Assembly: GCF_033095865.1 (NCBI RefSeq) | Contig: NZ_AP019365.1 | Coordinates: forward strand, 1,461,501 to 1,525,500 | DNA from: Pseudomonas sp. KU43P | Lineage (GTDB): Bacteria > Pseudomonadota > Gammaproteobacteria > Pseudomonadales > Pseudomonadaceae | Length of the DNA: 64,000 nt | Direction of reading: 5' to 3' | Part shown: positions 8,926 to 18,062 of the stretch, piece by piece | Numbering within the stretch: position 1 is the first letter of the stretch | Layout of the letters: the number at the start of each line of letters is the position of its first letter | Translations under genes and position numbers: made by a program | The notes under the pieces: model-generated | The model's database searches: none | What the model was told of the DNA's origin: nothing | The model's input: the letters and a program-made list of their open reading frames with translations, nothing else

Positions 8926-9825
8926 TCAACTCAACACATAATCCACCGGCAGCAACGCCGGTGGCAGTGGCTCCACCTCCAGCGCCCCCAGCACATCCCG
9001 CTCCACCGTGCGCACCAGCGCATCCATCGGCAGGTCGTTCTCGTCCCGCCCGAACGGGTCTTCCAGTTCGTTGCCAATCGCATCCAGCCCAAAGAACGTA
9101 TAGCCGACGATGGTGGTGAACAGCGGCGCCAGCCAGCCCAGCGGCTCGGCCAAGGCAAACGGCAGCAGCAGGCAGAAGATGTAGATGGTGCGGTGCAATA
9201 GCAAGGTGTAGGGGAAGGGCAGCGGCGTGCCCTTGATCCGCTCGCAGGTCGCCTGGACCTCGGTCAGGCCGGCCAGGCGCTGCTCCAGCAAGGTATAACG
9301 CCATTCGCTGATAAGTTGCTGTTCGGCCAGGCGTGAGCACTGCACGCCGATCTCGCGCAGGATGCCGTCACAGACGTTGTGCGCGACCACCGGCGTGTTA
9401 TCGCCCAGCCAAGGCCGTGCGGCGCCCACTTCGTCCTCGTTGCGCAAGCGTGCACTCAGCGCGTGGGCAAAGCCGCACAGGCTGCGCAACAGCTCGGCAC
9501 GCAACCGGGTGTCGGCGATCACCGTGCTCTCGCGCACGAACGAACGCGTCTCGATGATCAGCTTGCCCCACGCCTTGCGCCCTTCCCACCAGCGGTCATA
9601 GCAGGCGTTGTTACGAAAACTCATGAAGATCGACAGCGACAGGCCGAGCAGGGTGAAGGGCGTGGCACTGACCGGGTAGAAAAACGCCGGGAAGTGGCGC
9701 TCGACCAGCACGATCAATGCGGCCAGCAAGGTGACCATCAGGCAGCGCAGGGCAATGCGCTTGACGATCGAACCCTTGAGGGTGAACAGCACACGCAGCA
9801 CATCGGGGCGGGGGTGGACGATCAT
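8926..9825 (-). CDS. bestrophin-like (UPF0187) membrane channel protein
   Basis: 299 residues. Two hydrophobic helices at about 28-60 (LMVTLLAALIVLVERHFPAF) precede SLSIFMSFRNNACYDRWWEG, the diagnostic bestrophin signature with RNNxCYDRWWEGR. A second hydrophobic pair lies near residues 210-245. The family forms pentameric anion channels; bacterial members have also been reported as cation channels. It is the second gene behind moaA (21-base gap, same strand). Its link to molybdenum metabolism is not established. No strong ribosome site is visible before ATG 9825. Confidence 0.85.
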   Translation of the reverse strand: MIVHPRPDVLRVLFTLKGSIVKRIALRCLMVTLLAALIVLVERHFPAFFYPVSATPFTLLGLSLSIFMSFRNNACYDRWWEGRKAWGKLIIETRSFVRESTVIADTRLRAELLRSLCGFAHALSARLRNEDEVGAARPWLGDNTPVVAHNVCDGILREIGVQCSRLAEQQLISEWRYTLLEQRLAGLTEVQATCERIKGTPLPFPYTLLLHRTIYIFCLLLPFALAEPLGWLAPLFTTIVGYTFFGLDAIGNELEDPFGRDENDLPMDALVRTVERDVLGALEVEPLPPALLPVDYVLS

Positions 9826-9845
9826 GGAAATCCAGAGGCAGCGGG

Positions 9846-10850
9846 TCAGCCGCCGGTCATGTTCATGAAGCGCAGGATCTGCACATCGCCACCCACCTCG
9901 AAGTGGTGGCGGTAAGGCTTGAGGTGCAGCGAGTCGCGGATGGCTTTTTCCAGCCGTTCGGCGTTACCTGGGTGAGCCCGCAGCACTTGCTTGAGGTCCA
10001 CCGAGTGTTCGTTGCCCAGGCACAGCAGCAGCCGGCCTTCGACGGTCAGGCGTACACGGTTGCAAGTGGCGCAGAAGTTGTGGCTGTGCGGCGAGATGAA
10101 GCCGACACGGGTATTCGCGGCTTCTGCCAGGCGCCAGTAGCGCGCCGGGCCTTGGGACGACTCGGTCGATTCGATCAGGGTGAACTGCTCGGCCAGGCGT
10201 GCGCGCACTTCATCGCTGGAGCAGAACGACTCGCCGCGTTCGTGCTCGCTGATAACGCCCAGGGGCATTTCCTCGATGAAGGTGATGTCCAGTTCGCGGT
10301 CGATGGCGAAGCGCACCAGGTCGACCAGTTCGTGGTCGTTGCGGCCCTTGAGCACCACGCAGTTGAGCTTGATGCGCTGGAAGCCGGCGCGGCGGGCGGC
10401 GTCGATGCCGGCGATTACCTGTTGCAGGTCGCCGGTGCGGGTCAGTTGCTTGAAGCGTTCGCTATCCAGGCTGTCGAGGCTGATGTTCAAGCGTGACAGC
10501 CCGGCGTCGAACAGCGGCTGGGCCAGCCGCCCCAGCTGCGAGCCGTTGCTGGTCATGCACAGTTCGCGCAGGCCGGGCAGGGCGGCGATGCGCCCACACA
10601 GGTCGACGATGCCCTGGCGCACCAGCGGCTCGCCGCCGGTCAGGCGGATCTTGCGGGTACCCAGGGCGACGAAGCGCTCGGCCACCTGGAACAGCTCTTC
10701 GAGGCTGAGGATCTGCTGGCGCGGCAGGAACTGCATGTCTTCGGCCATGCAATAGACGCAACGGAAGTCGCAACGGTCCGTCACCGACATCCGCAGGTAG
10801 TCGATTTTGCGGTTGAAGCCGTCGATCAGGGGCCGGAGGGTCTGTTCCAC
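9846..10850 (-). CDS. moaA: GTP 3',8-cyclase MoaA
   Basis: 334 residues. C27, C31 and C34 in RCDFRCVYC bind the radical-SAM cluster, [12 protein letters not shown] is the SAM-binding GGEP motif, and [20 protein letters not shown] holds the second iron-sulfur cluster. The protein ends in Gly-Gly (NMTGG), essential in this family. It makes the cyclic intermediate of molybdopterin synthesis. It is divergent from the molybdopterin oxidoreductase across a 253-base region that holds the shared 17-bp motif, and the bestrophin-like gene follows it. Confidence 0.95.
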   Translation of the reverse strand: MEQTLRPLIDGFNRKIDYLRMSVTDRCDFRCVYCMAEDMQFLPRQQILSLEELFQVAERFVALGTRKIRLTGGEPLVRQGIVDLCGRIAALPGLRELCMTSNGSQLGRLAQPLFDAGLSRLNISLDSLDSERFKQLTRTGDLQQVIAGIDAARRAGFQRIKLNCVVLKGRNDHELVDLVRFAIDRELDITFIEEMPLGVISEHERGESFCSSDEVRARLAEQFTLIESTESSQGPARYWRLAEAANTRVGFISPHSHNFCATCNRVRLTVEGRLLLCLGNEHSVDLKQVLRAHPGNAERLEKAIRDSLHLKPYRHHFEVGGDVQILRFMNMTGG

Positions 10851-11001
10851 GTGGGCGCTCAGAAGAGTGGAGGTGTTAGGTCCAAGCTATTACCTGGCGG
10901 GGCGCGCGTCAAATTGCTTTGCCCGACTGTTTGATAAGTCTCCTCTATCAAGGCCGGTAAGCGCCGCCAACCCATGATCGAAACGGCCTATCACGCCGTC
11001 A

Positions 11002-11040
11002 GCCATATCGATTGGACGGCTCTACACCGGCCTCCATAGG
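11002..11040 (+). promoter_or_regulatory. candidate promoter/operator upstream of the molybdopterin oxidoreductase, copy 2 of shared motif
   Basis: GCCATATCGATTGGACG at 11002-11018 is identical to the copy before moaB. TTGGAC (11012-11017) and CATAGG (11035-11040), 17 bases apart, can form a sigma-70 promoter reading toward the oxidoreductase. The flanks differ, so this is a short shared site rather than a duplication. Confidence 0.5.
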
Positions 11041-11103
11041 CTAGGAAAAAGCCGGACAACCCGATCCGACGCCTCTTTTCAATGCCGCGTGAGGATTCAC
11101 CCC

Positions 11104-13434
11104 ATGAGCCAGGACCAACACATCAGGGACTACAAAGGCCCCGCAGCCGGCTGGGGCGCGCTCAAGAGCGTGACCAAGAGCTGGCTGGGCAGCGAGAACG
11201 CCTTCAAGAACCTGCGGGCCATGCTCAAGACCAACCAGAACGGCGGCTTCGACTGCCCGGGCTGTGCCTGGGGCGAGTCGCCGGAAAGCGACATGGTGAA
11301 GTTCTGCGAGAACGGCGCCAAGGCGGTGAACTGGGAGGCCACCGGCCGCTCAGTGGACCCGGCCTTCTTCGCCAAGTACAGCGTCAGTGCCCTGGCCGAG
11401 CAGACAGATTACTGGCTCGAGTACCAGGGCCGGCTGACCCACCCCATGCGCTACGACGCCGCCACCGACCATTACGTCGAAACCACCTGGCAAGAGGCGT
11501 TCGCCCTGATCGCCAAGCACCTGCGCTCGCTCGATTCGCCCAACCAGGCCGAGTTCTACACTTCGGGCCGGGCCAGCAACGAGGCGGCGTTCCTCTACCA
11601 GCTGTTCGTGCGCGCCTACGGCACCAACAATTTCCCCGACTGCTCGAACATGTGCCACGAAGCCAGTGGCGTAGGCATGTCGGAAACCCTCGGGGTCGGC
11701 AAGGGCACGGTGGTGTTCCATGACCTGGAGCTGGCCGACGCGATCTTCGTCATCGGCCAGAACCCCGGCACCAACCACCCGCGCATGCTCGAACCGCTGC
11801 GTGAGGCAGTCAAGCGCGGTGCCCAGGTGGTGTGCTTCAACCCGCTCAAGGAGCGCGGCCTGGAGCGTTTCCAGCACCCGCAGCACCCGTTCGAGATGCT
11901 CAGCAACGGCTCAGAACCGACCAACACCGCCTACTTCCGCCCGGCCCTGGGCGGCGACATGGCGGCCATGCGCGGTATTGCCAAATTTCTCCTGCAGTGG
12001 GAACGCGAGGCCCAGGCCAAGGGTGAGCCGGCGGTGTTCGACCATGCCTTCATCGCCGAGCACACCAGTGGCGTGGATGCCTACCTGGAGGCGGTGGATG
12101 CCACCTCGTGGGCACACATCGTCGAGCAGTCGGGCCTGACCCTGGCCGAGATCGAGCTGGCCGCGCGCATGTACCGCAAGGCCGAACGGGTGATCATGTG
12201 CTGGGCCATGGGCGTGACCCAGCACCGCCACTCGGTGCCGACCGTGCAGGAGCTGGTCAACCTGCAACTGCTGCGCGGCAATGTCGGCAAGCCGGGTGCC
12301 GGCCTGTCGCCGGTGCGCGGCCACAGCAACGTGCAGGGTGACCGCACCATGGGCATCGACGAGAAGCCCAAGGCGGCCTTGCTCGATGCCCTGGAAAAAC
12401 GCTTCCAGTTCCGCGTACCTCGCGTCCACGGGCATAACGCCGTGCTGGCGATCAAGGCCATGGAGGAGGGGCGGGCCAAGGTATTCATCGGGCTGGGCGG
12501 CAACTTCGCCCAGGCCACGCCGGATACGCCACGTACCCACGCGGCCATGCGCAACTGCGCGCTGACCGTGCAGATTTCCACCAAGCTCAACCGCTCGCAC
12601 CTGGTCACCGGCGGCGATGCGCTGATCCTGCCGTGCCTGGGCCGTACCGAGATCGACCTGCAGGCCGAAGGCCCGCAGGGGGTCACCGTGGAGGACACGT
12701 TCAGCATGGTGCACATTTCTCACGGCCAGCTTCGCCCGCGTTCACCGCACCTGCGCTCCGAGCCCTGGATCGTGGCGGGCATGGCCAAGGCCACCTTGGG
12801 CAATGCGCCGATCGACTGGGAGTATGCCGTGGCCGATTACGGCCGAATTCGCAGCATGATCGCCGACGTCATTCCAGGCTTCGCCGATTTCAACGAGCGC
12901 CTGCAGCATCCCGGCGGCTTCCACCTGGGCAACAGCGCGGCCGAACGCAACTGGCGTACCGCCACCGGCAAGGCCCGTTTCAGCCCCAGCGCATTGCCCG
13001 AGCAACTGGTCAACGCCAAGGTGCTGGCGCGGGGGGAAAAGCCGGACCTGATCCTGCAGACCATGCGCTCGCATGATCAGTACAACACCACGTTGTATGG
13101 GCTCGATGACCGCTATCGCGGGGTGTTCGGGCTGCGCGAGGTGGTGTTCGTCAGCGAGGCGGACATTCGCCGGCTGGGCTTTGAGCCCGGTGAACATGTG
13201 GATTTGGTGTCGTTGTGGGAGGACGGTGTGGAGCGGCGGGTGTCGGGGTTCCGTCTGGTGCCCTATGACATTCCGGATGGGCAGGCGGCGGCGTATTACC
13301 CGGAGACCAATCCGCTGGTGCCGTTGGAAAGCTATGGCGAGGGGACCTACACGCCGACGTCCAAGTTCGTGGCCATTCGCTTGGAAAAGGCCAAGCCGGG
13401 GAACCGGATCGAGGCGGTGCTGGCAGTTGATTGA
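11104..13434 (+). CDS. FdhF/YdeP-family molybdopterin oxidoreductase alpha subunit
   Basis: 776 residues. The N-terminal FDCPGCAWGE with a later cysteine near residue 63 is typical of the YdeP group. FPDCSNMCHEASGVGMSETL sits where formate dehydrogenases carry the metal-ligand Cys/Sec region. VIGQNPGTNHPRML, GNVGKPGAGLSPVRGHSNVQ and the C-terminal MRSHDQYNTTLYGLDDRYRG are molybdopterin-guanine-dinucleotide contacts. ATG 11104 is chosen because GAGGA precedes it; the open frame begins five codons earlier. No partner subunit gene is adjacent. Related proteins are annotated as formate-dehydrogenase-like or acid-resistance proteins, and the substrate cannot be read from the sequence. Confidence 0.9.
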   Translation: MSQDQHIRDYKGPAAGWGALKSVTKSWLGSENAFKNLRAMLKTNQNGGFDCPGCAWGESPESDMVKFCENGAKAVNWEATGRSVDPAFFAKYSVSALAEQTDYWLEYQGRLTHPMRYDAATDHYVETTWQEAFALIAKHLRSLDSPNQAEFYTSGRASNEAAFLYQLFVRAYGTNNFPDCSNMCHEASGVGMSETLGVGKGTVVFHDLELADAIFVIGQNPGTNHPRMLEPLREAVKRGAQVVCFNPLKERGLERFQHPQHPFEMLSNGSEPTNTAYFRPALGGDMAAMRGIAKFLLQWEREAQAKGEPAVFDHAFIAEHTSGVDAYLEAVDATSWAHIVEQSGLTLAEIELAARMYRKAERVIMCWAMGVTQHRHSVPTVQELVNLQLLRGNVGKPGAGLSPVRGHSNVQGDRTMGIDEKPKAALLDALEKRFQFRVPRVHGHNAVLAIKAMEEGRAKVFIGLGGNFAQATPDTPRTHAAMRNCALTVQISTKLNRSHLVTGGDALILPCLGRTEIDLQAEGPQGVTVEDTFSMVHISHGQLRPRSPHLRSEPWIVAGMAKATLGNAPIDWEYAVADYGRIRSMIADVIPGFADFNERLQHPGGFHLGNSAAERNWRTATGKARFSPSALPEQLVNAKVLARGEKPDLILQTMRSHDQYNTTLYGLDDRYRGVFGLREVVFVSEADIRRLGFEPGEHVDLVSLWEDGVERRVSGFRLVPYDIPDGQAAAYYPETNPLVPLESYGEGTYTPTSKFVAIRLEKAKPGNRIEAVLAVD

Positions 13435-13449
13435 TCTGTTGGCTTCAAC

Positions 13450-13543
13450 GGCCCTATCGCCGGCAAGCCGGCTCCCACAGGCACCCCACTGAACCGCAGG
13501 GCAGTGGACCACCTGCGGGAGCCGGCTTGCCGGCGATAGGGCC
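13450..13543. repeat. REPIN
   Basis: Inverted REP pair between convergent genes. The arms are standard; the second arm has CTGCGGGAGCC in place of CTGTGGGAGCC. Confidence 0.94.
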
Positions 13544-13560
13544 GGTAGATCCAGCGACGC

Positions 13561-14022
13561 TCAGGAACGATGCACCGGAAACGCCGTGGTGTACTTCATC
13601 TGCTCCATGGCAAAACTGGACGTGATATTGGAAAGCCCGTCGGTACTGGTAATCAGCTTTTTGTAAAACCGGTCATACGCGGCAATATCTCCCACCACCA
13701 CCCGCAGCATGTAGTCCCAGTCCCCGGACATTCGGTACACCTCCATCACCTCCTCGAACCCCGTCACCGTCGAAGCAAACTGCTCCAGCCACGCACTGTC
13801 GTGGCGCTGGGTCTTGAGCTGGACGAACACCGTCAACCCCAGCCCCAGGCGTTCGGGGTCGAGCAGGGCGACCCGGCCGAGGATGTAGCCGTCCTCCTCC
13901 AAGCGCTTGACCCGTTTCCAGCACGGGGTGGTCGACAGGTTCACCGCTTCGGCAAGGTCCTTGAGCGAGATCGAGGCGTCGCGCTGGAGCAAGGTAAGAA
14001 TGTGCTGGTCGAAGCTGTCCAT
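13561..14022 (-). CDS. Lrp/AsnC-family transcriptional regulator
   Basis: 153 residues. Helix-turn-helix at about 18-45 (ISLKDLAEAVNLSTTPCWKRVKRLEEDGYI), then the RAM effector domain with VMEVYRMSGDWDYMLRVVV. Divergent from a gamma-family PLP enzyme of sulfur amino-acid metabolism, which it probably controls. Two AGAAAAAT-TTTCC repeats stand about 31 bases apart in the gap and look like its operator. The call is secure at family level; the effector amino acid is unknown. Confidence 0.92.
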   Translation of the reverse strand: MDSFDQHILTLLQRDASISLKDLAEAVNLSTTPCWKRVKRLEEDGYILGRVALLDPERLGLGLTVFVQLKTQRHDSAWLEQFASTVTGFEEVMEVYRMSGDWDYMLRVVVGDIAAYDRFYKKLITSTDGLSNITSSFAMEQMKYTTAFPVHRS

Positions 14023-14040
14023 ATCGATCGGGAACCGGTA

Positions 14041-14086
14041 AGAAAAATATTTCCCAGACTACCCCAGCGCTAGAAAAATTTCCTGG
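14041..14086. promoter_or_regulatory. candidate Lrp-type operator: two phased direct repeats
   Basis: AGAAAAATATTTCCCAG (14041-14057) and AGAAAAATTTCCTGG (14072-14086) repeat with 31-base spacing, about three helical turns. The A+T-rich core is itself nearly palindromic. They stand just upstream of the Lrp-type gene start and before the divergent PLP enzyme gene. Confidence 0.45.
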
Positions 14087-14159
14087 AGGGGTGGGCGTTG
14101 TAGCGGCCTTTGGTTGTGCGATAGTTGCAGCCTTACCACTCCTGCCAATGGGCCTGACC

Positions 14160-15332
14160 ATGTCCGACAAGCCGCGCAATTTCGCCACCCTTGCCATCCA
14201 CGCCGGCGAGCAGTCCAGCGTCGCTGACAACGCGATCTTCCCGCCGATCTACACCGCCAGTTCCTACATCAAGCGCAGCCTGGACGATAACCCCGAGTAC
14301 GCCTACAGCCGCGTCGGCAACCCCACCCGGCATGCCTACGAAAGCTGCGTTGCTGCGCTGGAGGAAGGCGTTGGCGCGGTCGCCTGCGCATCCGGGGTGA
14401 ACGCCACGGCCACCGTGCTCGAGCTGCTGCCCAAGGATGCCCACGTGGTGGTGATGAACGGTGTCTATGGCGGCACCTTCCGCATCCTCGAAGACTATCG
14501 GGGGCGCACCTCGGGGCTGACCACCACCTACGTTGACCTCAACGACCTGGATGCCGTGGCGGCGGCCATCAGGCCTGAAACCCAGCTGATCTGGATCGAG
14601 TCGCCGACCAACCCGTTGCTGCACCTGGTCGATATCAAGGCCGTGTGCGACCTGGCGCGGGCGCGTGGCATCCTCACCTGTATCGACAATACCTTCTGCT
14701 CGCCTTGGAACCAGCGCCCGATCACCCTCGGCGTGGACCTGGTGATGCATTCGGCCAGCAAGTACATTGGTGGCCACTCCGACCTCACCGGTGGGGTGGT
14801 GGTGGCGGCCAACGAAGCGCTGCTGGGCCGCCTGCGCAAGATCAGCATGGCGGTCGGCGCCATCCAGGGGCCGTTCGACTGCTACCTGGCGCTGCGTGGC
14901 CTGAAGACCCTTGACGTGCGCATGGAACGCCAGTGCGCCAACGCGCTACAGGTGGCGCGCTTTCTCGAAAACCACCCACAGGTCGAGCAGGTGTTCTACC
15001 CGGGGCTGGAGAGCCACCCGCAGCATGAACTGTGCAAGCGCCAGATGCGCGCAGGCGGGGCGGTGGTGGCGATGAAGGTCAAGGGGGCTGATCGGGCGGC
15101 GCTCAATCGCCTGGTAGAGGCCTTGGGCATCTTCGTGCTGGCCGACTCGTTGGGCGGGGTGGAGAGCATGATCAACCACTCCTGGAGCATGTCGCATAAC
15201 TCCCTGAGCCCGGAACAGAAGGGGCTGATGGGGATTAGCGAGAACCTGCTGCGGCTATCGGTGGGGATCGAGGATTACCGGGACCTGATCGAGGATCTGG
15301 AGGGGGCACTGAAGGCATCGGCTGGGGTGTGA
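14160..15332 (+). CDS. Cys/Met-metabolism PLP enzyme (cystathionine gamma-synthase/lyase type)
   Basis: 390 residues. The PLP lysine lies in MHSASKYIGGHSDLTGG, IESPTNPLLHLVDI and CIDNTFCSPWNQRP are cofactor contacts, and LADSLGGVESMINHSWSMSH is the substrate-carboxylate region. It resembles the MetB/cystathionine gamma-lyase branch more than methionine gamma-lyase, which usually has a cysteine near residue 115. Reaction: gamma-elimination or replacement on homoserine or homocysteine derivatives. ATG 14160 gives the standard N-terminus SDKPRNFATLAIHAGEQ; ATG 14148 is an alternative, and neither has a strong ribosome site. Probably regulated by the divergent Lrp-type protein. Confidence 0.88.
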   Translation: MSDKPRNFATLAIHAGEQSSVADNAIFPPIYTASSYIKRSLDDNPEYAYSRVGNPTRHAYESCVAALEEGVGAVACASGVNATATVLELLPKDAHVVVMNGVYGGTFRILEDYRGRTSGLTTTYVDLNDLDAVAAAIRPETQLIWIESPTNPLLHLVDIKAVCDLARARGILTCIDNTFCSPWNQRPITLGVDLVMHSASKYIGGHSDLTGGVVVAANEALLGRLRKISMAVGAIQGPFDCYLALRGLKTLDVRMERQCANALQVARFLENHPQVEQVFYPGLESHPQHELCKRQMRAGGAVVAMKVKGADRAALNRLVEALGIFVLADSLGGVESMINHSWSMSHNSLSPEQKGLMGISENLLRLSVGIEDYRDLIEDLEGALKASAGV

Positions 15333-15340
15333 AGGTTGCT

Positions 15341-15419
15341 GGCCCCATCGCCGGCAAGCCGGCTCCCACAGACGTTCCAGTGGGGTACCTGTGGGAGCCG
15401 GCTTGCCGGCGATGGGGCC
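15341..15419. repeat. REPIN
   Basis: Inverted REP pair with symmetrical outer ends (GGCCCCATCGCC / GGCGATGGGGCC), located between the convergent PLP enzyme and YdcH-like genes. Confidence 0.95.
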
Positions 15420-15440
15420 GATTGATTCAGCTTGAATCCA

Positions 15441-15677
15441 TCAGGATTTATGCGTCTCAATGATCCGTTCGATCTTGTCCTTGATCAGCAGGCGCTCCTT
15501 GCGCAGGCGGTTGACGGCATCGTCGTTGGTGCCATTGCCTTCGGCGGCGACCACCTCCTTGTCCTTGGCGTTGTAATCCTTGTGCAGCTTGTGTAGGTCC
15601 TGGTCCTTGTCTATCAGTGCCTGGAATGCGTCAGCGGTAACGTGCAAGTCAGCGAGCAGATCATGCGGAACTGGCAT
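15441..15677 (-). CDS. YdcH-family (DUF465) small protein
   Basis: 78 residues, charged and helical. VNRLRKERLLIKDKIERII is the conserved C-terminal signature of DUF465 proteins, with a preceding LHKLHKDYNAKDKEV segment. The length matches the family. ATG 15677 starts MPVPHDLLADL. The function of this family is not established; the sequence suggests a short coiled-coil protein. It is divergent from the isomerase-like gene with a gap of 116 bases. Confidence 0.85.
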   Translation of the reverse strand: MPVPHDLLADLHVTADAFQALIDKDQDLHKLHKDYNAKDKEVVAAEGNGTNDDAVNRLRKERLLIKDKIERIIETHKS

Positions 15678-15793
15678 TTCTTCACCTCTGTCAGGTTGTC
15701 GTTAAGGTCCTGACCTTTGAGGATAGACGCCTTTGCGCGGGTAGGGGACTGGGGTAGGCTGTCGCATCCCCCCTCATGCCTGGAGCCTGCGCC

Positions 15794-16159
15794 ATGCCTC
15801 ATCTGAACCTGGAATACAGCGACAACTTGCCGGCCCTGAACGTCGACGTGCTGCTGTTGCGCCTGAACCACGCCCTGGTCGGCAGTGGCCAATTCGCCGA
15901 CGAGGCAGATATCAAGAGCCGCGCCCAGGCGTTCCAGCACTATCGGGTGGGTATCGCGCCGGGTGAACGCGCCTTCGTTCATGTGCGCCTGGCAATCCTT
16001 GGCGGGCGTTCGGTCGAGGTCAAGCAGCAGCTCTCCAACAGCTTGCTGGAGGTGCTGCGCGAGGCCACCACGGAGCATACCGGCGTGGACCTTCAGCTTT
16101 GCGTGGAAGTGCTCGATATCGAACGCGAGCCGTACGCCAAGCTTCGCCTGCCAGGCTGA
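15794..16159 (+). CDS. 5-carboxymethyl-2-hydroxymuconate isomerase-family protein
   Basis: 121 residues of the tautomerase superfamily (HpaF/CHMI type). Translation from ATG 15794 puts proline at position 2, the catalytic N-terminal proline after methionine removal (MPHLNLEYSDNL). VHVRLAILGGRSVEVKQQLS in the middle carries the conserved Arg and is typical. The upstream in-frame ATG at 15776 would bury the proline and is rejected. No homoprotocatechuate pathway genes are adjacent, so its physiological role is uncertain. Confidence 0.85.
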   Translation: MPHLNLEYSDNLPALNVDVLLLRLNHALVGSGQFADEADIKSRAQAFQHYRVGIAPGERAFVHVRLAILGGRSVEVKQQLSNSLLEVLREATTEHTGVDLQLCVEVLDIEREPYAKLRLPG

Positions 16160-16322
16160 ATGGCAGCTGAACAAACTTCAGTTATCAGGTGAAAAGTGCC
16201 GTTTCACGGATTTATTGGCGTCTTTTTCACAAAAAATTGATGGTGCGCTTTCTAGAGTTTCGCCACTTTCCCACGGTGCCGTCTGCCCGGGGGTTGATAA
16301 TCACTCTTGATTGCGAACACCC

Positions 16323-17960
16323 ATGCCGAACTTCAAATCCCTGCGGACCGAATGGGTCACGCTGCTGGCCAGCGTGTACCTGCTGATCGGCTTCAACATG
16401 TTTCTCTGGGAACACCTGCAGCAGGTGGTGCCGGCCGGGCTAGCGGGGCTGTGGCTGAGCCTGGCGTTCGCGGCGTTGATGCTGTTCGCGTTCAACCTGA
16501 TATTGACCCTGTTTGCCTTCCGTTATGTATTGAAGCCATTGTTGATCGTCTTGTTCATGAGTGGCGCGGGCGTCGCTTACTTCATGAACCAATATGGTGT
16601 ACTTATTGACGCCGGCATGTTCCGAAACATGGCCGAGACCAATGCGGCAGAAGTGCGTGACTTGCTGTCTTTCAAGTTTGCCGCTTATATCCTGTTGTTG
16701 GGCGTAGTGCCGTCGCTATTGCTGTGGAAGGCGCCGATCAGCTACCGCGCCTGGCACCGGGAGTTGCTCGGTAAACTGGTGGTCAGCGGCGCCTGTGTGG
16801 TCGCCCTGGGCGCGGTGGCGCTGGTCAACTACCAAGGGCTGTCGTCGTTGTTTCGCAACCACCACGAACTGCGCCTGATGCTCACCCCGAGCAATATCGT
16901 CGGAGCCTCCATCGGTTATGTCAGCGAGCGCGTCGGCACGGCTGCCCGGCCGTTCCAGAACTATGGCGAAGATGCCAAGCGTGATGCTGCCTGGCAGCAC
17001 CATGAGCGAAAATCGCTGACGGTGCTGGTGGTGGGTGAGAGCGCCCGGGCGGACCATTTCGGCGTGCTGGGCTATGACCGCGATACCACGCCGAAGCTAG
17101 CCAAGGAGCAGGGCCTGCTGGCGTTTTCCGATGTGCATTCCTGCGGCACTGAAACGGCCGTGTCGGTGCCTTGCATGTTCTCCGGCATGCCGCGCAAGGA
17201 TTACGACGCCCGTGTGGCGAAGAACCGCGAAAGCCTGCTGGACATCCTCCAGCGCGCCGGCCTGGTCGTGCAATGGCGCGATAACCAGTCGGGTTGCAAA
17301 GGCACCTGCGATCGCGTGCAGTTCATCGATGTCAGCAACCTCAAGGACCCGGCGCTGTGCGCCGACGGTGAATGCCATGACGAGATCCTCTTGCAAGGCC
17401 TGGCCGAGCTGATCGACACCCTCGACAAGGACACCGTGCTGGTGCTGCACCAGATGGGCAGCCACGGCCCCGAATACTTCAAGCGCTACCCCATGGCAGG
17501 CGAACGTTTCACCCCCGTGTGCCAGAGCAATGCCCTGAACCAGTGCAGCGAGCAGGAAATCATCAACGGCTACGACAACACCCTGGTCTATACCGACAAG
17601 GTGCTGTCGTCGCTGATCGACACCCTGCGCAGCAAGCAGGACAAGGTCGACACGGCGATGATCTACCTGTCCGACCACGGCGAGTCGCTGGGCGAGTACA
17701 ACCTGTTCCTCCACGGCACGCCTTATGCCATCGCTCCGGAGCAGCAGAAGCACGTGCCCCTGCTGACCTGGTTCTCCGACAGCTACAAGGAAGACTTCGG
17801 CCTGGACACCGATTGCCTGGCCAAGCTCAGCGATGCGCCGCTGTCGCAGGACAACCTGTTCCACTCGATGCTTGGCCTGTTGCAGGTGCGCACCGAGGTC
17901 TACCAGCAGTCGCTGGACATGTTCGCCAGCTGCCGGCCGTGGTTGGCAGCCAAGCGCTGA
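16323..17960 (+). CDS. eptA: lipid A phosphoethanolamine transferase
   Basis: 545 residues: about five N-terminal membrane helices (to residue ~175), then a periplasmic sulfatase-fold domain. VVGESARADHFGVLGYDR supplies the zinc-binding glutamate, CGTETAVSVPCMFSGM carries the catalytic threonine, and YLSDHGESLGEYNLFLHG completes the metal site. It transfers phosphoethanolamine to lipid A, which lowers binding of cationic peptides such as polymyxins. ATG 16323 is preferred to TTG 16311 by homology of the N-terminus, although no ribosome site is clear. No PmrAB-type two-component genes are adjacent. The 163-base upstream gap is A+T-rich. Confidence 0.93.
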   Translation: MPNFKSLRTEWVTLLASVYLLIGFNMFLWEHLQQVVPAGLAGLWLSLAFAALMLFAFNLILTLFAFRYVLKPLLIVLFMSGAGVAYFMNQYGVLIDAGMFRNMAETNAAEVRDLLSFKFAAYILLLGVVPSLLLWKAPISYRAWHRELLGKLVVSGACVVALGAVALVNYQGLSSLFRNHHELRLMLTPSNIVGASIGYVSERVGTAARPFQNYGEDAKRDAAWQHHERKSLTVLVVGESARADHFGVLGYDRDTTPKLAKEQGLLAFSDVHSCGTETAVSVPCMFSGMPRKDYDARVAKNRESLLDILQRAGLVVQWRDNQSGCKGTCDRVQFIDVSNLKDPALCADGECHDEILLQGLAELIDTLDKDTVLVLHQMGSHGPEYFKRYPMAGERFTPVCQSNALNQCSEQEIINGYDNTLVYTDKVLSSLIDTLRSKQDKVDTAMIYLSDHGESLGEYNLFLHGTPYAIAPEQQKHVPLLTWFSDSYKEDFGLDTDCLAKLSDAPLSQDNLFHSMLGLLQVRTEVYQQSLDMFASCRPWLAAKR

Positions 17961-18062
17961 ATCCATCCTTCGCGCAGCCCATGGAAGGCGCGGCGGTCGC
18001 CAGGTTTCACCCACAGTGCCCGCGCCGTATATACTGCGCGCCAACGTTAGTGGGAGAGCCTC

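Noticed and set aside
14091..14159. N-terminal extension of the PLP enzyme as a signal peptide
   Set aside because: The extension is hydrophobic by chance of frame. Enzymes of this family are cytoplasmic and start at the MSDKPRN position.
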